Position numbers and translations under genes: made by a program. Shown here piece after piece: positions 19,420 through 31,600 of a stretch of 64,000 nt of DNA. Position 1 is the first letter of the stretch. Each line of letters starts with the position of its first letter. This DNA is from a virus: positions 33,231 to 97,230 of IMG/VR virus record IMGVR_UViG_3300036886_000043. One strand, written 5' to 3'. The notes under the pieces are model-generated. The model was not told the DNA's origin, did not search any database, and saw only the letters and a list, made by a program, of their open reading frames with translations.

Positions 19420-20027
19420 TGGACGGCTGGAAGTACATGACGAAGAATGCAGCGGTGGTTCCGTTCTCCCCCGGAACCGTGGTCTATCAAGATGGGATGC
19501 TCTCGACGCTTTACTACCGCAGCAAGGAACTTGGGCGTCTGGAGTATATGTTCTGTGGCGACAAGCCAGGTCATGACCAGTTCATCCGAATGTTCGACGA
19601 GTCCAAAAGGATTACTCAGATACTTTGCGAGGTTGAGAATCAGGGCACACCGCAGGAGGTTTGTCATCCGGCTGGATGTTCTTGGGTTGAGCTTTCAAAG
19701 GGCGTCGATGGCGAGAGAGCCGCAATGTGCGGGTTTGCGTTTATCAAGCGAAGCCGCTACATGGTTGATTTGGGGATGCTTGGAATTGCATATTGGATGG
19801 AGGGGCTGAAGATCGACGTTCTTCATGGCGTTTTGCTTGAGGAGAACAAGGCGGCGCAACACTTTGCTGAAAGGCTCGGGTTCAAAAAAGAAGGCGTAGT
19901 CCGACGTTTTCACTCCTACCGAGGCAAGTTGGTTTCTGCGGTTGCCATGATGATTGAGAAGGAATTTTTCCTCCCCGGATACGAAGAATGGTATGAATCG
20001 AAGAAAGTTGTAGAAACTGTAGAGTGA
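19419..20027 (+). CDS. GNAT-family acetyltransferase
   Basis: The C-terminal half carries the GNAT core: 'MCGFAFIKRSRYMVDLGMLG' as the central strands, then EENKAAQHFAERLGFKKEGVVRRF, the AcCoA-binding helix followed by the GF-x-E-G turn. 202 aa. Similar genes are common among structural genes of large phages and may acetylate a capsid or host protein; target unknown. Confidence 0.72.
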   Translation: MDGWKYMTKNAAVVPFSPGTVVYQDGMLSTLYYRSKELGRLEYMFCGDKPGHDQFIRMFDESKRITQILCEVENQGTPQEVCHPAGCSWVELSKGVDGERAAMCGFAFIKRSRYMVDLGMLGIAYWMEGLKIDVLHGVLLEENKAAQHFAERLGFKKEGVVRRFHSYRGKLVSAVAMMIEKEFFLPGYEEWYESKKVVETVE

Positions 20028-20061
20028 TTTAACGTAACCTCCCATTTAGGGAGAGACTTCC

Positions 20062-20619
20062 TTGAGCAAGCCAACAGGCGAGGACCAGCAACTTCAGGCC
20101 AGTCAGGCGAATCTTGCCGACGTAATGAGTGCAACCGGCAAGCAATCGGCCCAAGAGGGTGCAACTCTCTTCAATCTCGGTCTGCCTGGATTAGAGAAGT
20201 CGGAATCGTATTATGGCAAACTGGCCAGCGGCGACCCGAACGCATTGGCAAGGGCAAACGCGCCAGCTATCCAGTCGATTACCGGACAATCCGATCAACA
20301 ACTCAAAAACATCATGCAGAACTCCCCGAGGGGGGGAGCGCGAGACCTTGCGGCCTCGGAAGCGGATTTGTCTAAGGGCGCTGGTATCAGCAACCTTACG
20401 ACAGGCTCGTACACAAATGCCTTTCCGTCCCTCGCCAGCCTTGGAGGGCAGAACGTGGGGCAGGGGAATCAGGCTACGTCCACGGGCATTTCTGGTATGA
20501 ATGCCGCGGCTAACCAGTACGGACAGTTGCAGCAGTTGAATAACGAGCAGAAGGCGACTCAGCTTGGTCTGTTCTCGTCCTTGGCCGGAGCCGGTGCATC
20601 GGCAGCGGGGGCGATGTGA
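20062..20619 (+). CDS. Putative virion protein, Ala/Gly/Ser/Gln-rich, 185 aa
   Basis: TTG start with GGGAGAG upstream. Mostly helical in the N-terminal half, then a low-complexity Gln/Asn/Gly-rich region and a hydrophobic Ala/Gly C-terminus (LGLFSSLAGAGASAAGAM). Such proteins often precede internal virion or ejection proteins in podovirus-like gene orders, which fits the two large genes that follow. No catalytic motif. Confidence 0.5.
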   Translation: MSKPTGEDQQLQASQANLADVMSATGKQSAQEGATLFNLGLPGLEKSESYYGKLASGDPNALARANAPAIQSITGQSDQQLKNIMQNSPRGGARDLAASEADLSKGAGISNLTTGSYTNAFPSLASLGGQNVGQGNQATSTGISGMNAAANQYGQLQQLNNEQKATQLGLFSSLAGAGASAAGAM

Positions 20620-20620
20620 T

Positions 20621-22681
20621 ATGCCAGTAAACGCCGATCAGTTCGCAGTGACCCCGTACACCTCGACGGTGCCTCTTCTCCAGATCCCGCCAGGGGCGAT
20701 AGAGCAGCAGAGCCGACCGGCGCAGCCGCTACAGGGGCAATTTGGCCGGAAGGGGACCGGCGCTCTTGCAATCGGGGACTCTCTACTCAAGGGGTTTATG
20801 CTCGGCCACGAACAGAAGGAGCAGAGGAAAAACGAGCAGGCCAAGGCGACAATCAACGCGGCCGATGCCGCAAGCGAAGCGGCCTACCGGGCATACCAGG
20901 ATGCGCTTACGAAGGTTGGAGGCAAGCAGGACGATCCGGCGGCTCAGTCTGCGTATGAGGCGTATAAGGCTACCTTTAATGCCGGAAAGCAGGCCAAGGC
21001 GCAGTTTGTCATTCCAGAGAAGGGGCAGAAGGGGAAGAAGAGTTCTTCAGATAGTGTTGGCTCAACGGGAACTGGCGGCAAAGGCGGCAAAGACAAGAAA
21101 CAGGCCAGTGCGGGCTTCAACAATATCAGGGAATTCTTTGAGGCGAACCCTCATATCGTTCCTCAGATTGCATTGATGACTATGCAGCCAAAGCCGCAGG
21201 GGCTTGAGCCGCAGCGTCAAGTCCAAAGTTTGGAATTGGATACAGCCCAGCGCCAGAACAACGACTTGAAGCAAAAAGATTCTGACCGAAACATGATCGC
21301 CATGTACGGCAAGCTGACCCCAGAGGAGATAGCCAAACTACCGGCAGACGTACAAAAGCAGATCAATGACCCGCAGAATGGTCTTAAAGTTGCTCAGTCC
21401 CGGTATGCGATGGAGGCTCCTCAGAAGGGCAAGGACCGCATCTGGACGAACGGAAAGGGAGATTTTAGCTCTCTTCCTGAAGGGGAAGCTCCTCCAGTTA
21501 ATTCTGGATACTACCCGTATGAGAAGACTCCAGCAAACGGCCCGAAGGGCGAGGAAGCGTTCGTTGCCGAATATGCCACGAAGAACAATATCAGTCCTGC
21601 TTCGATGGACCCGGCAACCCGGAAGTACCTGCACGATGTTTGGACGTATCGGAACCCGCAGACGACTTCATCGGTAAGCGGGGCTACGGTTGATGCGCAA
21701 GGAAACCGCACCGCTACGAACAGGTCTACTCGTGGCTCTGCCGAGCCTAGACCGCCATCGGGTGTGGCTCCTGTTAGCGGGATGGGCATACAGCCTCCAC
21801 CGGGGGCAGCAGCGGCCCCTACAGCCCAAGGAGTACCACCCACAGCGCCTCAAGGATCGACTCAGTACACGGTTGGAGAGAAGCCGCAAGGAATTGTCGA
21901 GGAAGGCAACCTACCGATTTGGAATCGTCCTACGGTACAGAATTCCGATGGTAAGCACAGCACTGAATATTCGACATCGATGGAGGAGGACGGTAAAGAG
22001 GTTCTTGTCCCAACGGTGGTCAACGGGAAGTTTCTTACTCCAGACGGAAAGAAACCGAAAGAAGGTTCTCCGGAAGAGAAAGCCATGTTCAAGTCAGCAT
22101 GGCAGCACTATAAGGACACCGGAGAAAATCTCGGAAAGTTCAAGAGCGCAAAGGATGCCAATGCATACGCGGACACTTTGCATAATCGGGGATCGGCAAA
22201 GTCTGATTCAAGGGGAGGTATCCCCCATCCTCCAACAGTGAAGTCGGCCTCTAGCGGGCAAGGAATTACTCGTCCTCCGCAGGCTGGAAAGACCGCAAAG
22301 GCTGGAATGACACCGCCGCCAAGAGGCAAGGAAACGGCCCTCACGGCTTCAGTGACCCGGCAGGCAGTCAAGGCTCAGCAGGAAGGCTACCGGAAGGCGG
22401 AAGCACAGTACACGAAGGATATTGCCGACGCGGACAAGGCATTTGCGACGATTCAGGAGAATGCTTCCAAGAACACCGATCCGACGATTCTCCAAGCCGC
22501 CCAACAGGCCAAGGATGCAGCCTACGCCAGAGCAAAAACCTTTCTTGAAGGAGCAAAGGCCAGTGTTGCAGAGGAGTACGATGCTGCCGTAAAGTCGATT
22601 AGGGGGACGCCGGGAGGCCAATCTGGAGGAACGGCGGGAGGGCAGCAACCGAGCGGTAATTTACCTCCAGGGTGGCAATGA
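20621..22681 (+). CDS. Putative internal virion protein, 686 aa
   Basis: Long low-complexity protein with helical, coiled-coil-prone regions (residues about 60-130 and 580-660). One compact domain near residues 425-525 reads NSDGKHSTEYSTSMEEDGKEVLVPT and on to YADTLHNRG. This N-x-DG-x-x-ST...EVL(I/V)PTV module recurs in phage internal or ejection proteins. Start ATG 20621 follows the previous TGA by 2 bases. Probably packaged in the virion with the giant protein downstream. A palindrome copy lies inside. Confidence 0.55.
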   Translation: MPVNADQFAVTPYTSTVPLLQIPPGAIEQQSRPAQPLQGQFGRKGTGALAIGDSLLKGFMLGHEQKEQRKNEQAKATINAADAASEAAYRAYQDALTKVGGKQDDPAAQSAYEAYKATFNAGKQAKAQFVIPEKGQKGKKSSSDSVGSTGTGGKGGKDKKQASAGFNNIREFFEANPHIVPQIALMTMQPKPQGLEPQRQVQSLELDTAQRQNNDLKQKDSDRNMIAMYGKLTPEEIAKLPADVQKQINDPQNGLKVAQSRYAMEAPQKGKDRIWTNGKGDFSSLPEGEAPPVNSGYYPYEKTPANGPKGEEAFVAEYATKNNISPASMDPATRKYLHDVWTYRNPQTTSSVSGATVDAQGNRTATNRSTRGSAEPRPPSGVAPVSGMGIQPPPGAAAAPTAQGVPPTAPQGSTQYTVGEKPQGIVEEGNLPIWNRPTVQNSDGKHSTEYSTSMEEDGKEVLVPTVVNGKFLTPDGKKPKEGSPEEKAMFKSAWQHYKDTGENLGKFKSAKDANAYADTLHNRGSAKSDSRGGIPHPPTVKSASSGQGITRPPQAGKTAKAGMTPPPRGKETALTASVTRQAVKAQQEGYRKAEAQYTKDIADADKAFATIQENASKNTDPTILQAAQQAKDAAYARAKTFLEGAKASVAEEYDAAVKSIRGTPGGQSGGTAGGQQPSGNLPPGWQ
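21221..21235 (+). repeat. Dispersed palindrome copy inside a gene
   Basis: GTCCAAA-G-TTTGGAA, one arm mismatch, within the 20621-22681 gene where it encodes part of VQSLEL. Confidence 0.7.
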
Positions 22682-22684
22682 TAA

Positions 22685-25600
22685 ATGGCAGACCAACAGA
22701 CTTGGAATCCAGTACCGGAACTCAAGCAGAAGTATCCGGGCTTGAAGGACTGGTCGGATGAGAAAATCTACAATAATTTGTCGGACCCGAATAAGTTTCG
22801 GTCTGCTTTCCCGCAGTACGCCAATCTTGGCGACGATGTAATCAAGCGGAACATTGACCATCTGAAGCCCTCAATCCAACCACAGGCCGCGCCAGCGAAT
22901 GTACAGGCTCCGGTTATGCCTTCAAAGGCGCCTGAGCAACGCCCACCGGATGAATTGAGGGCATGGACTCCCACTCCGCTTCAAGAAGCGTCTATCTGGT
23001 TTCGCAACACTCAGACCGGCAAGACTCTGGCGAATTCTTTTAACGATATTCGCCAAATGGCAAGCAGCGCGTGGACTAAAGCTCAAGAGCCGTTCGGCGG
23101 TGATCCTGAAGATGTTGAAAACTTGCGTAAGAAGCAAAACCAGTTCATTGATGACTATTTTCCAGAGAGTATTGCGGGAAGCAAAAAAGTCGCCTCTGCT
23201 GTAAGAGGAGGAGCTAAAGGGGCGCTCCAGTTTGGAGAAGAGCTGACCTCTCCGGTCCAGATCGGATTGATGGTCGGGACGTTTGGCGAGAGTGCTCTTG
23301 CTCGGACTGCGGCTTCGATGGGACTACCGAAGTTGGTCCCAGCGGCTCGGGTAATGGGAAAGCTAATTCAGGCTCAGTTCATCTCTCAGATGGTCGAAGG
23401 TGGATACACGAGCATTCGTGATTCCGTGAAGACCTATATTAGCGGGGATTGGGACACGGCGACACAGCAGGCGGTAGTCGGATTGGGTAGCCTACTGATG
23501 GCAAGGGCTGGCATCAGCCACGCTGAGGCTACAGAGAAAATACACGCCGACTTGGACAAGACCGCTGTCGAAAAGCACGGCCAGAAATTCAATAAGCTCT
23601 CTCCAGAAAATCAAGGTCTGGTTATCGAAGAAACTGTCAATCGTTCGCCAGAGTACAAGGCGATGATGGAGACGGTTGACGCCAAGAACGCCGAAGTCGC
23701 AGACAGCATTCAGAAAAAGCGGCAGATGCAAGTTGCACGCTACTCTGGAATCGCATGGGATCAGGCGTGGAATCCAGATGCCGCGCATCGGGCGGTAGAT
23801 GCTCTCCACGCGGAACGCGCTGAAACTGCGAGGAAGGAACAAGTACAAAAAGTCGTCGGAACAATCAGGGCCAGGGTCAAGCAGCGCACCGACGAGATCA
23901 AAGCGGAAAACGAGGAACGTCTGGCCGCTGCCCGTGAGGGTCGCGAAGAGAAGCGCAAGGCCGCGGCTGAGGATCGTGAATCCGTACAGCAAACCGCAGA
24001 GGAAATCATCAAAGGCAGAGATGAGACCTTCGCTGGACGACAGGCAATCGGTGAAATCCCAACTGAAGAGGAAATGTCGCGCCCAGTCGAGGCCGCAGTT
24101 GACAACTCAGGCCACGTCAGCTACCCGGTCCAATACTGGGGAGAGGAAAACAGGTTCGGAGTCGGAACTGACGGAGAGAGGCATTCGGTTTACCGTCAGA
24201 CTCCACGCGGAGTCGAGTGGCTGGACCGCAGCGGCAATTTCACTGAAACTCCAGAGGCGCTTTACTTCAATACCGACGACAAGACTTCAGATACAGTTGC
24301 AAGACTCTCTTCGCTGAAACTTGAGTCCGACGGCGTAGCAGCGCAGCCGGAAGCTACTGCCGAGCAAGTTAAGGACGCTGAGACGCTGGGCGAGATTCGC
24401 CGGCAGTTGATTGAAGGGGAGATCAACGCAGCCGAAGCGCAGAAACGCGCCGGCATCGCAGAGAAGACTACTCTTCCAGACGTGTATGCGGCGGCTCGGG
24501 AAGGCCGTCTCAGTGGACCCTTCAGTGAGAAGTCTGCAACGGATTACGAACATGAAGTTGTGTTGGAACTACTCAACAACGGCGCCAGCGAAGAAGAAGT
24601 CCAGGCGACACTTGAAAGCCTGCCAGCACTCGCAAGGGTGGACATCGAAAGAAACCTTCATCACGTCTACCAGCCGGGAGACTATATCATCTCGAAGCGT
24701 GACGTGAAGTGGACACTTGACGCAAAAGGCTTGTTGCATCCTTCGGATGGTGGAATATCTGTACCTTTAATGAAGCGGGGAACGTACTCGAATCAAGCTA
24801 TGCAACTTGCGGCTTCGGGCAGGGTTGGGTATGGTACGAAGACCCGGCTGGAGCGGAGAGCCGACTTCTCAAGAAACCGCGACATCAAGAGGCAAATCGC
24901 AGTCCGGCAAGAAGAGTTTGACCGGGAGATGCGGGTTGCTCAACAGAACGCCGGCCTGGAAGCAATTCCACAGGAAGGCGACGTTCACTACGAAGGGGAG
25001 CGTGAAGAACGCCGCAAGCAGTTCCTTGGCAGACCTCCGGTTCCCGAGGAAACTCACAAGGCAAGAGTAGAACGCAGGGCGGCTTACAAAGCCTCGAACG
25101 ATCCAAACAACATCATCAACCAACTGGCAAAGCAGTTTGGAGTGACACCGGATGAAGTGATGCGGATTGGACTGTCTGAGAGGACTCCGACCATCGAGGC
25201 AAAGGTGGCTTCGCTTGAAGTCGGGGACAGGGTTTCAGATCCATTCAGGCCGGACAGACCTTGGATTGTCGAGGAGAAGAATGGCCAAACCTACCTGCGG
25301 TCTGGACAGGCCAACCCGATTCCGTTTGACAGGCTGAATCCGAGCCCTCGCGTTTTCCAAATTTTGGAAAAAGGCGACATCACGCATGACCGCGACTGGA
25401 CCGCAGAGGAGAAGGAAAAAGTCGCGTTTGAGAAACCGTACCTGGTTCACCAAAGATTCCTCGTAGATGGCGTTCGGGACCGGATGGAGGGCAAAGTCGT
25501 TGACCCAGAGCCGAAGACACAGGTGCAGGCCGAAACGCAGGCGGCCGCGGCAGAGAGCCGGAAAGCCGCAGCCCACTCAGTGGCAGTGGAAGCCGCGGAG

Positions 25601-28600
25601 AAGGCCACAAATCCAGAGATTGCCCATGACGACACTCCAGAGAAGGCAGTAGCCAAGGCAGAAGAACTCGCAAGGAAGGCCGAAGACGCGAAGAAGGTAG
25701 CGAAGGAAGCTGTAGCTCAATCCGCGGAAGCAAAGGCTAAAACTGGACCGAAGGGGAACTTCCCGCAGCGTTATGTCCCAAATTATCCTCTTGGGAAACC
25801 GACGACTATAGATCAAAATGGCCGTCAGTTAAAAGCGCACTATCGTCTTGTTCCAGTGGGGGCGGTAATCATTTCGCATACTTGGAAGGGTGACACATTG
25901 GTGCGGACGCCGGAGAATGAATATCCGAAGGTCTTGCAGCCAAGGGAGCCAAACGAAAGAACGATTCTCCAAAGACGCATCGACGCGCAGCGGTTTTCTC
26001 GATCTGAAGATGGAAGAATTTCTGGTTACAACTTCGACAAGTACGCAAACAAGACGATTGATGCTATGTCGGGGCCGACAGTAGTTGAGCATGGTCTCCG
26101 GTCGGTAGCTGGTACGGGTAGATTCCAGCGGTTCCTGATGCACATTCAAGTTCTCAAAGAGATACCAGACGTTGAAGAGAGGGAGGGCGCCCTTGCCGTC
26201 CTGAAGGAAAGGTTAGTTAAACTCGCCGAAGATTCAGGATTTAGGGTTTATCCAGAGGACGGACAATTTCACATTGTTGTTAGAGAATTAGACGATCCAA
26301 TTCAGACAATGGAAGAGGCAACCAAACTCGGACTTCTCTTTAACGAATCAGAAGCCGACAACATCAGCGACTCACAGAAAGGATTGGTCTACAGCCGCAG
26401 TTTCGATCAGGATGTAATCAACAAAATCGGTCGCATGGTGGAAGGCTCTGAAGGCGGAATGAACGCGGCCATGCGTGACAATCCTCTCTTCTTCGCGGAG
26501 GTTGTCGCGTCGAGATTCGATATTCCGGTATCGCAGGCGTCCGCATGGTTCGTGAAAGATAAGATGGGCAACGACGTTCTTACTGAAGAGGGAGAACGTC
26601 TGTTCCGCAGAGCCATGAACGGGTACGTCATACAAGACCCGGACTTACTGGCCGGCGTGGAGAATGAGGTTGCTTACAGGGCTTTTGAGAATGCCATCGG
26701 GTACATCTCGCGGCTGAAGGCGTTCCCCGAGTTGGACCTTACCGGAAAGATCAAGGAGTCTCTCGAAGCGGCGCGGTTGACAGGGAGCGTCAATCGGGAT
26801 TTGGCGGCAAGCGGCGATCCTTGGGATGCGGTCTATCAGCCGAGCCAGATTGACTTGGCTGGAATGGAAGAAGAACCGCCGCCGGAACCGGATCGAATGA
26901 CGGAGACTTTATGGAGATCACTCAATGCCTCTAAGGTGGCGGCTCCCCGCGTATTCAGCGACCGGATGAAGCGGTGGATTTCAGATGAAGATACTCAGGC
27001 CGGTATGTTTGATTCAACAGAGAAGGCGCTGGAGAAACCAGTTGACAAGTTCAACAGGGTATTCGCTCCAGAGTTGAAGCAAGTCGCTCTACGGCGCAAT
27101 AAGGGGACGCCCAGAGAGGGAACACCGGACGGATGGATGCTTTCTCAGACCGAGTACGATGCGGCTATGCAGGGCCGTGAAGTGAGCGACGAAGAGAGGG
27201 TAGAGGAGAAGCCGGAAGCGACTCCAAAATTCGAGCACATGGATCTCGTGACGGTAGTTCGTGGGCCTGGAGATTTGACCACGAACGTACCGGGATGGGT
27301 CTCCGATGTCCTTCCAGACGGAAGATTGAAAGTTGTCCCCGACAGTAAACTTCACGGCGGAATGATGACCGTTCCGGCTGAGTGGGTCGTTAAGAGGGAA
27401 GAGACTCCAAAATTTGGACCTCCGCCCAAGGCCGCATCCACCGTTGAAGTTGGGAAGCGTGTTACGTTCACCCCGACAAACTTTAATCACAATGAAATAG
27501 TCGGCGTAGTGCGAGATACCATTACCAGTACGTCTGGAGCCAAAGGCTATCAAATTGTCGATGATGCAGGCATCGAGCATAGGGTGTGGGAGAAAGATGG
27601 GACAATCGGCGCAGAGACGAAGGCGGTAGATCAAAAAGCGATCAACGGTCTCAATGACGAAGAAAGAAGTTTGCGGAAGCGGCAGGCGGTTTTGGAGGCC
27701 CAAGTCAAGAAGCCTTCTGGAATGATTCCTCCAGCTATTACGTCCGAACTAAACGTCAAGCGTAGCGCCGAGTTACATGATATTCAGAAGCGCCTCGATG
27801 CGATTATCGATGAACGGCGAAAGTTAATGAAGGGCGGCATCAAACCCCCGCCCGAGGCCGCATCTCCAGCGGTTGTCGCAGACCGCAAGATAGCAGCAGA
27901 GAAGACAGAGCAGGGGTACATCACCCCTCACACCTTTAAGGAAATGTTGAATGCTTTCCCGGTAACCAAGGAGAATGCTGGAACTATATACGACACTGCT
28001 AAGGCTTTGGCGGCAGCGAGATGGGAGCGCCGCAAACCGGAGGGAGTGGAGCATAAAGACGCCCTAGCATGGGTATTGAAAGAAATTGGCTTCAAGGGTA
28101 TCGAAAAGGGAGACGACCCTCGTCATCGCGGGGAATATGACTTTGCGACCGGGGTTATGCGGCTAAACAAAGCCGCAGACAAAACGACGGCTATTCACGA
28201 GTTCATCCATGCAATTTCTCCCCTTCTCGACGAAGAGGAGTGGGAACAAATCGATACAATCAAGGTCAATAAGGCTGCTTACAAGAGGGAATACGGAAAA
28301 GATTGGGCCTACACAGGTCAAAACGAAAGGATGGAAAAACTGGCTTATGGAAGCGAGAAATTCTTTCGTGACGAAAATGCGGTGGACTTTCAGCCAGGAT
28401 TTGAACTGCGGAAAGTCCTCAAAGACATCAAAGAAATGTTCATCTCCGTCTATCGTAAACTGCAAAGTGATCCTCTATCTCCGTTCAAACTCAGCGACGA
28501 CTTCAGGCAGTGGATGGCAGACAACCTCGGAATTACCGGCTTCGATGTCGCGGACGATTGGCGTGAGGAAGTTAAGAAGGCCAGAGCAGCAGAGAAAAAG

Positions 28601-31600
28601 ATTGTTAGGCCGGAAGAGCAGCCGCATCCCGTGGTCACATTGGCAAGAGAGCTTGGAGGAACGGGACTAAGGGAATCAATCGATGGAAAAGTTGTCGATG
28701 AGGTTGGGGACCGCGTAGACCCGAAGAAGCCGGTTGTGGTAATCATGTTCCCATCCGAAGAGGAGGCGACTTCGGCAGTGAGCCGAATTGCCGATGGCAA
28801 GGACAAGATTAACGGCGCCGAACTGATTCATGGGAAAGACGGAACCTGGGCGATGAAGATCAGCGCTGCGACGAAGATTCCGCGGGGAAGTTTGTTCCAA
28901 GAGTTGCCAAAAAGTGAAATTATGCTGGCAAACAGACGGCCAAATGTCGTTGTTCGCCAACTGAAAGACATCGATGGCAATGTACTTGGACAAATTGTTG
29001 AACCCTATGATGGGACAGAGGAAGGAGCAATTAAAGCTGCTCGTATAACATACGACAAAATGATTAGACTGCCACGTTACGGTATGTCGGGGATGAGTAG
29101 AGTTGCGGCTACAGATGCAGAAGGAACCCCGAAATGGATGATTTCTCCCTATAGCAGTTCCGCCTACAAAGAAAGCATAGCGGAAATTGGCACAGATGAA
29201 GCTCGTGAGATGTTCGATTTTCCAGAGAAGGTAGGATCGAGAACAAGACGTGTTGATACACGCGCTTTACTGGCTAAGTGGGACGAAGAAGCAAAACAGG
29301 CAATAGAAGCGAAGAAAAAAGATTTTCTCGAAAAGACGGCGCAGCGTTCACCGATTGCTCCGCCTTCTGCTCATCCATCTGCGGATGTTATGACGATTGC
29401 CGAGCGTCATCCCGGCCTTCAACTCGAAGACCTTGAGAAGCGGCTGCGCGAAACACCATCGTACAAAACATTTGAGCGCCGGTTGGTTCAAGGCCAGATT
29501 GACAGACTCAAGGCGAGAATCAGGAACGAAGCAGGGCTCAATGAACCGGAGCCGCAGCGTGATCCTGAATTGCCAAAACAAGTATTGCAAGAGGTGAAAA
29601 ATGCCCAAGCATCCGACAGAGGAAGAACAGCGAATGATGACGCTCCTGGGATTTCAAAGCCTCCGCGAGTTGGAGGAATTCCTAAACCTCCCCAGTTGGG
29701 GGTGTCAGGATATGCAGGAGCCAAGCGTGGAGGGCCAACTCCAAGAAGCAGCGTACCAAGAGCGCCAGTAAACCTTGAGAACGTCAAGCCGGTGACTCTG
29801 GAGCCGCTGGCAGGCGTCCGCGGTGAGCCGGTAGGAATGACCACTGGCGAGAAGTTCGACCAGAAGGCGTGGGTTGAGAGAAAGAAAAAAGGTGGTATAG
29901 CTGAGGGCACGCCGTATCCTACGTGGGCACTTGAGCATAAGACTGCATCGCAATTGATGAGCGGACAGCCAGTAGTTGTCCAGACCGTGATGAGTGCGTT
30001 GGAACAAGGAGATGGTGTTGTCGTCGTGACGCCTCCTGGCACGGGGAAATCGAAATATGTTGGTCCGGCTATCATCAAGGAATACTTGCGTAAGAAACCA
30101 GACGCGAACATCCTAAATGTGTCGATGAATAAGCGTCTGCTTAAAGAAGCAAAGAAGAGTGCTGCAAACAATTTCGGACTTGACTATGATCTTGATCCCC
30201 CAAGTGGTGAGCCGGGAATCTATTGTGTGAGTTTTATGGGGATGCTAAACAACGAGATTTACAAGAATACGAAGTGGGATTTGGTGTTAGTAGACGAGAG
30301 CGGTGGGGCTCGAAGGGCGCATGACGAAAATACGCAGTGGGGTCCAATGTTGATGGATGTGGTTGCTAACTCAGAGAAGGCTGTCTACATGAGCGCCACT
30401 CCCTTCCACTCCCCAAATGAATACTTTTATATCTACGATAAGCTGAATCTCGGGCCGAAGGGACAGTTCGACAAGTGGATTCAGGAGAACTTCGCTCACG
30501 AGAAGATTGGAGACAAGATCGTTGCGCGTCTCGACCCCGGCAAACAGGCGAAGTTGAGAGAGCAGTTAATCGCGGATGGCCGGTTTGTTTCTCAGGCAAT
30601 CTCGTATGACGGCTATAACGCGCATTTTGGAGTAGTGCCGGTCACTGACCACATGAAGCGCGGCCTCGACCGCATCAGAGAAGGGTTTGACAGGGCCAGG
30701 GATCAGTTTGTGCGGATGGGCAAGCAGGGGCTCGCAAGGAAAGCCGCAGCGTTTGAGGCGGTTTACACGAAGAACTTCCTTGAGCGCGAGAGACTGCCGC
30801 AAGCGATCGAACTCGCAAAACAGGCAAGAGAGCAGGGCTGGAGAGTCCTCTTCTTCTCTGAGCACACGGCAGATGATTTGTTCCGCAGAGAGAGAACCGA
30901 AGGGGAAGAACCGGGCACCTACCAGCAACTTGACGATGCGATGGGAGGACAACTCTCGAAGATCATTCCTGCGTACCCGAGCATCTACAACGAACTCTAT
31001 GCGGAGTTTGGCGATAAGGTTGGAGACTACAGCGGCCGTGGAAATACCGATGCGGCTCGTGAAAAGACTCGCACTGATTTCCTCAAGGGCGAAGTTCCTA
31101 TGATGTATACCTCGTATGCCGGCGGCGGCATTGGGGTTGATATGCACGATGCGGACTACCCCGAGTTGAACGTCAAGGGCGGAAGCAAGCCGATAGTCGC
31201 AATCTACCTTGGACCGCCGTACTCGGGCGTGTTGCTTGAGCAGGCGATGGGCAGGCCGTGGCGGTTTGGCGTCAAGAGCGACGTTCACGCTGTCTTCCTT
31301 GCAACGGACTCGGAGCCGGATATTCGCTTGATGCAGACGAAGGTTGGACCCCGCATGAAGGCGCTGAGGGCCGCAGTTTTGGGAGAGAGAGACTCTCTTG
31401 GAAATGTGATGTCCACATACACCGACGAAGAGAAAGTGAGGGAGCGTCAAGACCAGTTGGCTTATGCCGAAGGCAACGAAGTGAAGGTGAACGCGACTCA
31501 GTTCCAAGTCCGCAGCAAACAGAGGAACGTGGGCATTCAAGATTGGTCTGCAATCACTTTCCCATCGGCTGAAGAAGCAAAGAATAAAGGCATGAAATAT

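Noticed and set aside
29348-31572. Long - strand frames under the giant gene
   Set aside because: Shadows of the 3810-residue gene; no ribosome-binding sites or recognisable domains.
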